Shown here piece by piece: positions 1 through 12,416 of a stretch of 64,000 bases of DNA. The position numbers and the translations under genes were made by a program. This DNA comes from Balanoglossus misakiensis. Lineage: Eukaryota; Hemichordata. Every line of letters starts with the position of its first letter. Within the stretch, counting starts at the first letter, position 1. The notes beneath the pieces are model-generated. The model was given only the letters and a program-made list of their open reading frames with translations. It did not search any database and was not told the DNA's origin. The DNA lies in contig CM082593.2 of the NCBI GenBank assembly GCA_040954595.2, positions 2,542,001 through 2,606,000 of the forward strand. Reading direction: 5' to 3'.

Positions 1-1
1 A

Positions 2-2218
2 ACTCAAGAAAATACATTTCAATCCGGACAACCGAACCACACCCAGAGCACTCCGAACATGAGAGACAGCTCAAATAAACAGCATCTCAGTATCTTTACA
101 CCTGTAGCAACAAGATTATCAGGGGATACCAGAGCTACACAGTCCGCAGAGGCAGGCTTGGATGCCAGGGTCAAGGTCAGCGATGGACCAGGATCTGCAG
201 AGGAGGAAAGGCCACAGACGGTGTCTAGGAACTCTTCACAGGAACAAATCCAAAAACGCATAGACAGTATCATCACACGGAGTGCGGTGCAGAGAAGGGG
301 TGCGAAGGCTCAAGAGAAACGAGACGATCACCAGAAAGGACAGGTCAGGTCGCGGTCGGTCATCAGGGAAGACAGAAGTAGAGGTGAGAGGAAAGTGACG
401 CCTCCTCGAGACAAAACGGAACAAGACACCGGAAGAACTCGTCGGTCAATGTCCGTGCCGGCGGTCAGTCGGTCACCAGCTGCGGTCAGAAGCGCATCAT
501 CAGTGGATCGCACAACCCCATCACTGTCGACCAAGAAGATGATCTCATTGTCGCCAAAGATCGAGAGAGTAAGATTGGCGAAAAGCCCTGTGAGGCACGT
601 GCATGTTGACATGAGCGTGGCCAGCAGGGCAGGGAGACGCGACTCTGACAAGGGCAGGGATGACAGCTCGGTGAGTTCACTGGAGTCCATCACCAAGACA
701 GAACAGAAGGAGAACATCACACCCCCACCGCAGCCCAAAATCAACAAGTCCTTGACGATTACAATGGAGCTGAGACCGAGAAGTGCCTCGGTCGGATCCC
801 GAGTGAGCAGATCCAACTCTGATAAATCACTGGAGAGTAGAAACAGTTCTGGTGAATCGTCACCATCCAAAGTTGAGAACAGTACAACAGTAACACCTTC
901 AAGCGAAGTAAAAGATTCATCGGTAAAACCACCCTTGCTGAAGATGAAGCTTAGCCAGCTTCACAACCTCGGTAACGTGAAAGACATTCGGAAGAAATTC
1001 TCCGACTTGCAGTACAGTAGTTCTCCCAGTGTTTTGCAGTTGCTGGATGACAAGAGCGCTCCTGTGAGAAACGAAAAGCAAAGTTCTGGAAGTGGGGGAC
1101 GGGTCAAAGAACTTAGCCAAGCCTTTTCTGCCGGATTAGCAGACAAGAAAGGGTCCAGAGGTAACTCTCCATCTTCCTCCGCAAACAACGTCAATAAGTC
1201 CGTCAGCAAACATGTAGAACTGTTCCAAAAAAGCAAAGCCGGAACTCCGGAAGCCAAGCAGAAGACCATGCCCGGAATCAGCATTTTACGGATTCGCCAG
1301 CCACTCAGTCAGGATAAAGATTCCGGATCAGATTCTCCCTGCGACTCGCCAATTTTAGGAAGAAAGGGATTGCAGTTGGGAGAGAGGAGGAAGTCGGGGC
1401 CGGAAGGAAAGTCGGGAAGCTCAAGTTCATTCGACAATCATGAGAGTGGAAGTAGGACGGCCTCGAGAAAGGAGGACGAAGTGAACGCTAAATCTCCAGT
1501 CGTAAACGACGGTACAAATACTCCAAGTGGTGTTTCTGGAAATGAAAAGCGGGATGTAAGCACACTCACATACAAAAGAATACCAGCCAGTCCTAAATTA
1601 TGGTCATCAAGGATACGAGAGCCACAGATCTCCCCGAGGTCAAACAGCGAGAAACCTTCTGTCTCACATTTGTCTGGAGAAACAAAGAGCCGGCAATCCG
1701 AAGTGACTTCACCTTCAAAAGACAGAAGCAACCAGTCACCAGTCAAGTCAGCGACTTACGACGATGTCACGAAGGACAATGTGAGTCTCAGCAAACGATC
1801 GCTGGGATCTAAACAGACACTTCCCAGCCGACCCAAACTATCGCACATGCCAGCTGTCAAATCTGACAGTGATGGCAGCAATCAGCCGACGGACACATCA
1901 GAGAACAGAACGCCCTTTAAACTGAAGAGAGACGTAACATCCTCTCCCGGAAGCAGGACGACTACCCCTTCCGAACCTCCGAAGGCGAACTCCACATCTT
2001 CCTCAGAAAAAGCATCAAAAGACAACAATCTGAAGTCACCCAAATCAGGAGACACTGTCACTGTTGTATGGACTCCGCAAGCAGCTGAAAGTGCAGGGGT
2101 GAAGAGTCAAAGTGCAGAGGTCAAGAGTGGCTCGGACTCGTCCAGAGTGCAGAGTTCTAACCGAGAAGACAAAAGAAGTGGTTGGTTCTCAAAGAAGCTC
2201 TTCAAAGGAACCAAGTAA
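2..2218 (+). CDS. Serine-rich, basic, probably disordered protein, 5'-partial last coding exon
   Basis: The frame is open from base 2 to a TAA at 2216-2218. The first ATG is at 59, but 19 codons upstream of it have no stop, so this is probably the 3' part of a larger exon and Met59 need not be the start. From that Met there are 719 aa. The protein is dominated by Ser, Lys, Arg, Asp and Pro, with many Ser-Pro and Thr-Pro pairs and basic patches, which suggests a phosphorylated, intrinsically disordered scaffold or cytoskeletal adaptor. No catalytic domain, membrane segment or signal peptide is visible. The less repetitive stretches, possible short folded or binding motifs, lie near residues 300-335 (around KDIRKKFSDL), 350-366 (RVKELSQAF) and the extreme C-terminus (WFSKKLFKGTK). 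I do not recognise the family. The stop overlaps a GTAAGT donor, so splicing may replace the last residues. Coding status is well supported by length and composition; function is unknown. Confidence 0.8.
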   Translation, partial: TQENTFQSGQPNHTQSTPNMRDSSNKQHLSIFTPVATRLSGDTRATQSAEAGLDARVKVSDGPGSAEEERPQTVSRNSSQEQIQKRIDSIITRSAVQRRGAKAQEKRDDHQKGQVRSRSVIREDRSRGERKVTPPRDKTEQDTGRTRRSMSVPAVSRSPAAVRSASSVDRTTPSLSTKKMISLSPKIERVRLAKSPVRHVHVDMSVASRAGRRDSDKGRDDSSVSSLESITKTEQKENITPPPQPKINKSLTITMELRPRSASVGSRVSRSNSDKSLESRNSSGESSPSKVENSTTVTPSSEVKDSSVKPPLLKMKLSQLHNLGNVKDIRKKFSDLQYSSSPSVLQLLDDKSAPVRNEKQSSGSGGRVKELSQAFSAGLADKKGSRGNSPSSSANNVNKSVSKHVELFQKSKAGTPEAKQKTMPGISILRIRQPLSQDKDSGSDSPCDSPILGRKGLQLGERRKSGPEGKSGSSSSFDNHESGSRTASRKEDEVNAKSPVVNDGTNTPSGVSGNEKRDVSTLTYKRIPASPKLWSSRIREPQISPRSNSEKPSVSHLSGETKSRQSEVTSPSKDRSNQSPVKSATYDDVTKDNVSLSKRSLGSKQTLPSRPKLSHMPAVKSDSDGSNQPTDTSENRTPFKLKRDVTSSPGSRTTTPSEPPKANSTSSSEKASKDNNLKSPKSGDTVTVVWTPQAAESAGVKSQSAEVKSGSDSSRVQSSNREDKRSGWFSKKLFKGTK

Positions 2219-3030
2219 GTTTACTTCCAGATGGATCATAATCATAATCTTTTCTTCACAGACACATCTTTTATTATGATAGATTATAAGTTTGTTATTG
2301 CCAGCATTGTCACATTTGCTTGTCAACACTGCATGCACACCTCACATTGTCAAGTTTTGTTTTGTGTTGTGATGCACCATTTGACTCCGTGAGATATAAG
2401 CCACTTTGCAGCCTTTTGCAGAAGAGGTGGGCTTGCTTGAAATCTGCCAACAAAAGCCACCTTTTGCCAACTTCTCTTGCAAGCATATTTGTTTGTGTAT
2501 ATATTGTATGTTGAAACTCACTTTTGGATATTTGAACGTGATACAGGATTTGTTTATATGTTGACATACAACACTTCCAATCTTTTCAACAGAAGAGAAG
2601 GGGGTATGATTGATAGGGAATGAAATAAAACGAGGTACTAGTAGTGCTTTTATCACACACACGCCATCACGCTTATGTCTGTGTTTTTTAAATTTCTGTT
2701 ATGCAGTGATGATGATGATTTGCATGCGCCTAGACTACACACTGATGACAATGTAGATGCTTCCTGAACAGCACTGTGTCGCCATAAAATGCATTGACTG
2801 CTTAATTAACAGGTTAGTGACCGTTGACCTCTTGTCTATACTGGGTTTGATCGTAGAAATAAAAGGTTCACGGTCTTCTATGCACATTTTGCCAGTTGCT
2901 GTAGAAAGTTGAGCTCTAGCCAACAACAAAATCAAGTGAAAAATAATTTTGTGGGACCATCGAACCATATGATACAAACATATTTGATTATTGTGCTTAT
3001 GTCCATTTCTCTTCTTTGTGTCTGTTTCAG
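2215..3030 (+). other. Candidate intron whose donor contains the stop codon
   Basis: GTAAGT at 2215-2220 overlaps the TAA stop of the serine-rich gene. The first strong pyrimidine-rich acceptor downstream ends TGTCTGTTTCAG at 3030. Joining 2214 to 3031 reads AA+A, CGT, TGA, so the spliced form would end ...GTKR with the stop at 3035-3037 instead of ...GTK. Either way the C-terminus changes by a single Arg, and everything downstream is 3' UTR. This is inferred from splice consensus only; no transcript evidence is available. Confidence 0.45.
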
Positions 3031-5044
3031 ACGTTGAGTTTTGACTTATGTTCATCACCGTAGCAACAGCTGCAGAATATTGACATGGACACAACTCTGA
3101 GGCATTTACATTACAACTGATAGATTTACAAGAAGACTGCCAGTCTTGGACAAGAGGCATATGCTACGACGGCAAGAGCCTGCAAACTACCTCAATCCAA
3201 GGATAGAAGGAGGGGAGGAAATCGTGGAGAAATAATCCCTTTGGTATACTGATACTTAAGCACTTAAGATGACTACAAGTAGAAAGATATGACCAGGACA
3301 CATCAGAAAGAATTGACATTTACGAATTGTTTCTTCTACTAAACTACGCCAAGCAATTTCTGTTTGAAACATAAATGACAATAATTTATGATGTTTTCAG
3401 AAATAAGCATTGTCTTGTCAGTGTTAGCCAGAGGCTGTCAGCTAATCTCACATTGATGTCTTTTTTGTGGGCACAGTACCAAGAAAGATTTTGTCACTAA
3501 AAAGAAAAAAACTATTGTATGGAAAAAGGATCATACATGTATTAGACTGAGTTCCAAAAACAATAAAAAGAATAGGAAAAATACTATAAATGACTTGATA
3601 GACACTACCATATATATCACTTTTGGTCTTTGTAATTATGTGAGCACCGACCTCAACAGAAATGTACACTGTTCAAAACTAAACTTGCTGTATTATTCAA
3701 GTATTTCAGTTACTTGTACGTCTCAGTATTTTTTGCATTTTTTTCACATTTTTATGTCACAAACATCAACAAAATGGAATAATCTCTCATTAAGAGTGGA
3801 AGATTTACATATGTACCAGTAGATGTACATGTTTAATAGTATGAGGTTACTGGGAATCTTTGCATACCCTGAAATCTGTAGTCCATAATATTTATGAAAA
3901 TATTATTTTCAACAAATATTCATGTGTTATTTCTTTTCATGACCTTGTATTATTGGTCTGTTTCACTTTTATTCTATGCAGAGCAAAAGAAAGTATTCCA
4001 TTGTGGCTAAAATAGATATTATTTGAATTTAATCGGAAAATAGATTGTTATCTGTAATGAAAGATTTACTTAATGTGCAATATCCAAGCATGGTGAGAAA
4101 TTGCCAAAAATACTGTACTTTCCTTCAGTTGAGCTCCTCTTTCACATTTTGATGGCTCCTGAAATTGGGTAATTAATATGTTGCCTAATTATTCACAGAG
4201 ATGGGTCAATAAACTTTCTTCGGCAAAGGGTAAAATATAACAGAGTCCGGTTCTGCCTGTGCCTAATCATGAGTGGAGCTTAATTTGAAGGATTATACAG
4301 TAGTTGCTTCAGTTAAAGCTTAGTAAAATCACCTACTTCACAAATATTTGAGATTTCCTTTTCATATCTCTTATTTGATATTTTAAGCTATAACCATGAC
4401 TCAGCATATTTCAATACAACTCTGTAAGCAATTTTCACAACAAATGTCAACTTTTTGCAAATGCCGGTATATGTTCATCTTTGACTCTAGGTGAATATTT
4501 CAAGTCAGAAACAGCTTCAAAGTAATTCAGAGTCACAAGCAAAGAGAAGCTGCTGGCTACTGCTTTATCTCACAAATGTATCTTAGAAGAAGAAAAGACT
4601 GATAACTAAGTGTGGTGTACACAGTAACAAAGTGCCTTAATTTTATTGGGGAAAGCGGGAGATGATTTTTATTCAAGTTGGAAGTGGTTTTATACAACTC
4701 AGAAAAGGAAGAGATTTGTTTTAAAATGTAAATTTATAGAGAAAAGTGAATGTGTACTGAAAGCTTATTGTATTATCTTGCCATCAACAATTTTTTTTTT
4801 CTAGAATCAGAAGACCATTTTAGAAAAGAAATAAAGTAATATCTTTTATTTAAAAGCTGTTGAGAATTTGGTGTTATGATTGTATATGTACTTCTTGTCT
4901 CTGTGGAGCCTACCAGGAGAATGTTTGCACATTGCTGTGAAGGATTTTGCTTGTAGGTTGTATGTGCTGGGCTGAGTGAGTGTGTGTTTGATTGATTGAT
5001 TGACAGGTTGAATTTGTGTCTGGGCACTGTTATTGAAACACGTG
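2219..5044 (+). other. 3' UTR and flank of the serine-rich gene
   Basis: AT-rich sequence without a supportable coding ORF. Several AATAAA hexamers on the plus strand (for example near 2624, 3563 and 4208) could be poly(A) signals, but I cannot choose among them. Nothing else is recognisable before the satellite edge. Confidence 0.4.
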
Positions 5045-5064
5045 TAACCCGTTCACCCCCCTAG
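5045..5064 (+). repeat. Transposon-end-like motif at the satellite's left border
   Basis: TAACCCGTTCACCCCCCTAG lies directly against the first satellite-like base. It closely resembles the left end of a small inverted-repeat element at 39823 (TAACCCCTTCACCCCCAG). This suggests that the array edge coincides with a MITE-type terminus. No matching right terminus was found beside 36410. Confidence 0.35.
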
Positions 5065-5225
5065 TTTTCATGGGTTATAGCTCATGAAAATTGTAAAAAA
5101 TTCGACCATTTTCCGACTTCGTGGATAGTGATGTTTTTGTCATTTCTGGACATTTTCCATGGGTTATTGCTCATGAAAATTGTCATGGTTTTTATCAAAA
5201 AACGACCAAATTTTGAAAATTCGCG
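5065..5225. repeat. Diverged left-edge satellite monomers
   Basis: The first about 55 bp (CATGGGTTATAGCTCATG, later CGACCATTTTCCGACTTC) align with the reverse orientation of the monomer, that is, the orientation of the distant right block. Forward-orientation but diverged copies follow (TTTTTATCAAAAAACGACC at about 5190). The first 55 bp nearly match the right edge at 36360-36410 in direct orientation. Confidence 0.75.
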
Positions 5226-8200
5226 AAGTCGAAAAGTTGACATTTCTGGATGGTTTTCATGGGCTATAACCCATGGTTTTTGTCGAAAAACCACCAAATT
5301 TTGAAAATCCGCGAAGTCGAAAAATTGACATTTCTGGATGGTTTTCATGGGCTATAACCCATGGTTTTTGTCGAAAAACCACCAAATTTTGAAAATCCGC
5401 GAAGTCGAAAAATTGACATTTCTGGATGGTTTTCATGGGCTATACCCATGGTTTTTGTCGAAAAACCACCAAATTTTGAAAATCCGCGAAGTCGAAAAAT
5501 TGACATTTCTGGATGATTTTCATGGGCTATAACCCATGGTTTTTGTCGAAAAACCACCAAATTTTGAAATCCGCGAAGTCGAAAATTGACATTTCTGGAT
5601 GATTTTCATGGGCTATAACCCATGGTTTTTGTCGAAAAACCACCAAATTTTGAAAATCCGCGAAGTCGAAAAATTGACATTTCTGGATGGTTTTCATGGG
5701 CTATAACCCATGGTTTTTGTCGAAAAACCACCAAATTTTGAAAATCCGCGAAGTCGAAAATTGACATTTCTGGATGGTTTTCATGGGCTATAACCCATGG
5801 TTTTTTGTCGAAAAACCACCAAATTTTGAAAATCCGCGAAGTCGAAAAATTGACATTTCTGGATGGTTTTCATGGGCTATAACCCATGGTTTTTGTCGAA
5901 AAACCACCAAATTTTGAAAATCCGCGAAGTCGAAAAATTGACATTTCTGGATGATTTTCATGGGCTATAACCCATGGTTTTTGTCGAAAAACCACCAAAT
6001 TTTGAAAATCCGCGAAGTCGAAAAATTGACATTTCTGGATGATTTTCATGGGCTATAACCCATGGTTTTTGTCGAAAAACCACCAAATTTTGAAAATCCG
6101 CGAAGTCGAAAAATTGACATTTCTGGATGATTTTCATGGGCTATAACCCATGGTTTTTGTCGAAAAACCACCAAATTTTGAAAATCCGCGAAGTCGAAAA
6201 ATTGACATTTCTGGATGATTTTCATGGGCTATAACCCATGGTTTTTGTCGAAAAACCACCAAATTTTGAAAATCCGCGAAGTCGAAAAATGACATTTCTG
6301 GATGATTTTCATGGGCTATAACCCATGGTTTTTGTCGAAAAACCACCAAATTTTGAAAATCCCGCGAAGTCGAAAAATTGACATTTCTGGATGATTTTCA
6401 TGGGATATAACCCATGGTTTTTGTCGAAAAACCACCAAATTTTGAAAATCCGCGAAGTCGAAAAATTGACATTTCTGGATGATTTTCATGGGCTATAACC
6501 CATGGTTTTTGTCGAAAAACCACCAAATTTTGAAAATCCGCGAAGTCGAAAATTGACATTTCTGGATGTTTTCATGGGCTAAACCCATGGTTTTTGTCGA
6601 AAAACCACCAAATTTTGAAAATCCGCGAAGTCGAAAAATTGACATTTCTGGATGATTTTCATGGCATAACCATGGTTTTTGTCGAAAAACCACCAAATTT
6701 TGAAATCCGCGAAGTCGAAAATTTGACATTTCTGGATGATTTTCATGGGCTATAACCCATGGTTTTTGTCGAAAAACCACCAAATTTTGAAAATCCGCGA
6801 AGTCGAAAAATTGACATTTCTGGATGATTTTCATGGGCTATAACCCATGTTTTTTGTCGAAAAACCACCAAATTTTGAAAATCCGCGAAGTCGAAAAATT
6901 GACATTTCTGGATGGTTTTCATGGGCTATAACCCATGGTTTTTGTCGAAAAACCACCAAATTTTGAAAATCCGCGAAGTCGAAAAATTGGACATTTCTGG
7001 ATGGTTTTCATGGGCTATAACCCATGGTTTTTGTCGAAAAACCACCAAATTTTGAAAATCCCGCGAAGTCGAAAATTTGACATTTCTGGATGATTTTCAT
7101 GGGCTATAACCCATGGTTTTTGTCGAAAAACCACCAAATTTTGAAAATCCGCGAAGTCGAAAATTTGACATTTCTGGATGATTTTCATGGGCTATAACCC
7201 ATGGTTTTTGTCGAAAAACCACCAAATTTTGAAAATCCGCGAAGTCGAAAAATTGACATTTCTGGATGATTTTCATGGGCTATAACCCATGGTTTTTGTC
7301 GAAAAACCACCAAATTTTGAAAATCCGCGAAGTCGAAAAATTGACATTTCTGGATGATTTTCATGGGCTATAACCCATGGTTTTTGTCGAAAAACCACCA
7401 AATTTTGAAAATCCGCGAAGTCGAAAAATTGACATTTATGGATGATTTTCATGGGCTATAACCCATGGTTTTTGTCGAAAAACCACCAAATTTTGAAAAT
7501 CCGCGAAGTCGAAAAATTGACATTTCTGGATGATTTTCATAGGCTATAACCCATGGTTTTTGTCGAAAAACCACCAAATTTTGAAAATCCGCGAAGTCGA
7601 AAATTGACATTTCTGGATGATTTTCATGGGCTATAACCCATGGTTTTTGTCGAAAAACCACCAAATTTTTGAAAATCCGCGAAGTCGAAAAATTGACATT
7701 TCTGGATGATTTTCATGGGCTATAACCCATGCTTTTTGTCGAAAAACCACCAAATTTTGAAAATCCGCGAAGTCGAAAAATTGACATTTCTGGATGATTT
7801 TCATGGGCTATAACCCATGGTTTTTGTCGAAAAACCACCAAATTTTGAAAATCCGCGAAGTCGAAAAATTGACATTTCTGGATGATTTTCATGGGCTATA
7901 ACCCATGGTTTTTGTCGAAAAACCACCAAAATTTTGAAAATCCGCGAAGTCGAAAAATTGACATTTCTGGATGATTTTCATGGGCTATAACCCATGGTTT
8001 TTGTCGAAAAACCACCAAATTTTGAAATCCGCGAAGTCGAAAAATTGACATTTCTGGATGATTTTCATGGGCTATAACCCATGGTTTTTGTCGAAAAACC
8101 ACCAAACTTTTGAAAATCCGCGAAGTCGAAAATTGACATTTCTGGATGATTTTCATGGGCTATAACCCATGGTTTTTGTCGAAAAACCACCAAATTTTGA

Positions 8201-10783
8201 AAATCCGCGAAGTCGAAAAATTGACATTTCTGGATGGTTTTCATGGGCTATAACCCATGGTTTTTGTCGAAAACCACCAAATTTTGAAAATCCGCGAAGT
8301 CGAAAAATTGACATTTCTGGATGATTTTCATGGGCTATAACCCATGGTTTTTGTCGAAAAACCACCAAATTTTGAAAATCCGCGAAGTCGAAAAATTGAC
8401 ATTTCTGGATGGTTTTCATGGGCTATAACCCATGGTTTTTGTCGAAAAACCACCAAATTTTGAAAATCCGCGAAGTCGAAAAATTGACATTTCTGGATGG
8501 TTTTCATGGGCTATAACCCATGGTTTTTGTCGAAAAACCACCAAATTTTGAAAATCCGCGAAGTCGAAAAATTGACATTTCTGGATGGTTTTCATGGGCT
8601 ATAACCCATGGTTTTTGTCGAAAAACCACCAAATTTTGAAAATCCGCGAAGTCGAAAAATTGACATTTCTGGATGTTGTCATGGCTATAACCATGGTTTT
8701 TGTCGAAAAACCACCAAATTTTGAAAATCCGCGAAGTCGAAAAATTGACATTTCTGGATGGTTTTCATGGGCTATAACCCATGGTTTTTGTCGAAAAACC
8801 ACCAAATTTTGAAAATCCGCGAAGTCGAAAAATTGACATTTCTGGATGATTTTCATGGGCTATAACCCATGGTTTTGTCGAAAAACCACCAAATTTTGAA
8901 AATCCGCGAAGTCGAAAAATTGACATTTCTGGATGATTTTCAGGGGCTATAACCCATGGTTTTTGTCGAAAAACCACCAAATTTTGAAAATCCGCGAAGT
9001 CGAAAAATTGACATTTCTGGATGATTTTCATGGGCTATAACCCATGGTTTTTGTCGAAAAACCACCAAATTTTGAAAATCCGCGAAGTCGAAAAATTGAC
9101 ATTTCTGGATGATTTTCATGGGCTATAACCCATGGTTTTTGTCGAAAAACCACCAAATTTTGAAAATCCGCGAAGTCGAAAAATTGACATTTCTGGATGA
9201 TTTTCATGGGCTATAACCCATGGTTTTTGTCGAAAAACCACCAAATTTTGAAAATCCGCGAAGTCGAAAAATTGACATTTCTGGATGATTTTTCATGGGC
9301 TATAACCCATGGTTTTTGTCGAAAAACCACCAAATTTGAAAATCCGCGAAGTCGAAAAATTGACATTTCTGGATGATTTTCATGGGCTATAACCCATGGT
9401 TTTTTGTCGAAAAACCACCAAATTTTGAAAATCCGCGAAGTCGAAAAATTGACATTTCTGGATGGTTTTCATGGGCTATAACCCATGGTTTTTGTCGAAA
9501 AACCACCAAATTTTGAAAATCCGCGAAGTCGAAAAATTGACATTTCTGGATGGTTTTCATGGGCTATAACCCATTGGTTTTTGTCGAAAAACCACCAAAT
9601 TTTGAAAATCCGCGAAGTCGAAAAATTGACATTTCTGGATGGTTTTCATGGGCTATAACCCATGGTTTTGTCGAAAAACCACCAAATTTTGAAAATCCGC
9701 GAAGTCGAAAAATTGACATTTCTGGATGATTTTCATGGCTATAACCCATGGTTTTTGTCGAAAAACCACCAAATTTTGAAAAATCCGCGAAGTCGAAAAT
9801 TTGACATTTCTGGATGATTTTCATGGGCTATAACCCATGGTTTTTGTCGAAAAAACCACCAAATTTTGAAAATCCGCGAAGTCGAAAAATTGACATTTCT
9901 GGATGGTTTTCATGGGCTATAACCCATGGTTTTTGTCGAAAAACCACCAAATTTTGAAAATCCGCGAAGTCGAAAATTTGACATTTCTGGATGGATTTTC
10001 ATGGGCTATAACCCATGGTTTTTGTCGAAAAACCACCAAATTTTGAAAATCCGCGAAGTCGAAAATTTGACATTTCTGGATGATTTTCATGGGCTATAAC
10101 CCATGGTTTTTGTCGAAAAACCACCAAATTTTGAAAATCCGCGAAGTCGAAAAATTGACATTTCTGGATGATTTTCATGGGCTATAACCCATGGTTTTTG
10201 TCGAAAACCACCAAATTTTGAAAATCCGCGAAGTCGAAAAATTGACATTTCTGGATGATTTTCATGGGCTATAACCCATGGTTTTTGTCGAAAAACCACC
10301 AAATTTTGAAATCCGCGAAGTCGAAAAATTGACATTTCTGGATGATTTTCATGGGCTATAACCCATGCTTTTTGTCGAAAACCACCAAATTTTGAAAATC
10401 CGCGAAGTCGAAAAATTGACATTTCTGGATGATTTCATAGGCTATAACCCATGGTTTTTGTCGGAAAAACCACCAAATTTTGAAAATCCGCGAAGTCGAA
10501 AAATTGACATTTCTGGATGATTTTCATGGGCTATAACCCATGGTTTTTGTCGAAAACCACCAAATTTTGAAAATCCGCGAAGTCGAAAAATTGACATTTC
10601 TGGATGATTTTCATGGCTATAACCCATGCTTTTGTCGAAAAACCACCAAATTTTGAAAATCCGCGAAGTCGAAAATTGACATTTCTGGATGATTTTCATG
10701 GGCTATAACCCATGGTTTTTGTCGAAAAACCACCAAATTTTGAAAATCCGCGAAGTCGAAAAATTGACATTTCTGGATGATTT

Positions 10784-11577
10784 TCATGGGCTATAACCCA
10801 TGGTTTTTGTCGAAAAACCACCAAATTTTGAAAATCCGCGAAGTCGAAAAATTGACATTTCTGGATGATTTTCATGGGCTATAACCCATGGTTTTTGTCG
10901 AAAAACCACCAAATTTTGAAAATCCGCGAAGTCGAAAAATTGACATTTCTGGATGATTTTCATGGCTATAACCCATGGTTTTTGTCGAAAAACCACCAAA
11001 TTTTGAAAATCCGCGAAGTCGAAAAATTGACATTTCTGGATGATTTTCATGGGCTATAACCCATGGTTTTTGTCGAAAAACCACCAAATTTTGAAAATCC
11101 GCGAAGTCGAAAAATTGACATTTCTGGATGATTTTCATGGGCTATAACCCATGGTTTTTGTCGAAAAACCACCAAATTTTGAAAATGCGCGAAGTCGAAA
11201 AATTGACATTTCTGGATGATTTTCATGGGCTATAACCCATGGTTTTTGTCGAAAAACCACCAAATTTTGAAAATCCGCGAAGTCGAAAAATTGACATTTC
11301 TGGATGATTTTCATGGGCTATAACCCATGGTTTTTGTCGAAAAACCACCAAATTTTGAAAATGCGCGAAGTCGAAAAATTGACATTTCTGGATGATTTTC
11401 ATGGCTATAACCCATGGTTTTTGTCGAAAAACCACCAAATTTTGAAAATGCGCGAAGTCGAAAAATTGACATTTCTGGATGATTTTCATGGGCTATAACC
11501 CATGGTTTTTGTCGAAAAACCACAAAATTTTGAAAATCCGCGAAGTCGAAAAATTGACATTTCTGGATGATTTTCAT
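10784..11577 (+). repeat. Five-monomer higher-order duplication in the forward block
   Basis: Units around 10784-11138 recur around 11223-11577 at an offset of about 439 bp (5 x 88 minus 1). Both copies carry the same 1-bp deletion in CATGGCTATAACC (about 10963 and 11401). GCGCGAAG variants at about 11186, 11362 and 11449 mark the later copy. Confidence 0.65.
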
Positions 11578-12416
11578 GGGCTATAACCCATGGTTTTTGT
11601 CGAAAAACCACCAAATTTTGAAAATCCGCGAAGTCGAAAAATTGACATTTCTGGATGATTTTCATGGGCTATAAACCATGGTTTTTGTCGAAAAACCACC
11701 AAATTTTGAAAATCCGCGAAGTCGAAAAAATTGACATTTCTGGATGATTTTCATGGGCTATAACCCATGGTTTTTGTCGAAAAACCACCAAATTTTGAAA
11801 ATCCGCTAAGTCGAAAAATTGACATTTCTGGATGATTTTCATGGGCTATAACCCATGGTTTTTGTCGAAAAACCACCAAATTTTGAAAATCCGCGAAGTC
11901 GAAAAATTGACATTTCTGGATGATTTTCATGGGCTATAACCCATGGTTTTTGTCGAAAAACCACCAAATTTTGAAAATCCGCGAAGTCGAAAAATTGACA
12001 TTTCTGGATGATTTTCATGGGCTATAACCCATGGTTTTTGTCGAAAAACCACCAAATTTTGAAAATCCGCGAAGTCGAAAATTGACATTTCTGGATGATT
12101 TTCATGGGCTATAACCCATGGTTTTTGTCGAAAAACCACCAAATTTTGAAAATCCGCGAAGTCGAAAAATTGACATTTCTGGATGATTTTCATGGGCTAT
12201 AACCCATGGTTTTTGTCGAAAAACCACCAAATTTTGAAAATCCGCGAAGTCGAAAAATTGACATTTCTGGATGATTTTCATAGGCTATAACCCATGGTTT
12301 TTGTCGAAAAACCACCAAATTTTGAAAATCCGCGAAGTCGAAAAATTGACATTTCTGGATGATTTTCATGGGCTATAACCCATGGTTTTTGTCGAAAAAC
12401 CACCAAATTTTGAAAA

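Noticed and set aside
328-870. 180-codon antisense ORF in the serine-rich gene
   Set aside because: A shadow of the 719-codon frame; its Ser/Leu-rich composition is the complement of the sense codons, and longer frames exist only on the plus strand.
5236-5323. CENP-B box in the monomer (TTCG followed by CGGA)
   Set aside because: The spacing and the CGGG core of the known box are not matched; only a TTCG fragment is present.
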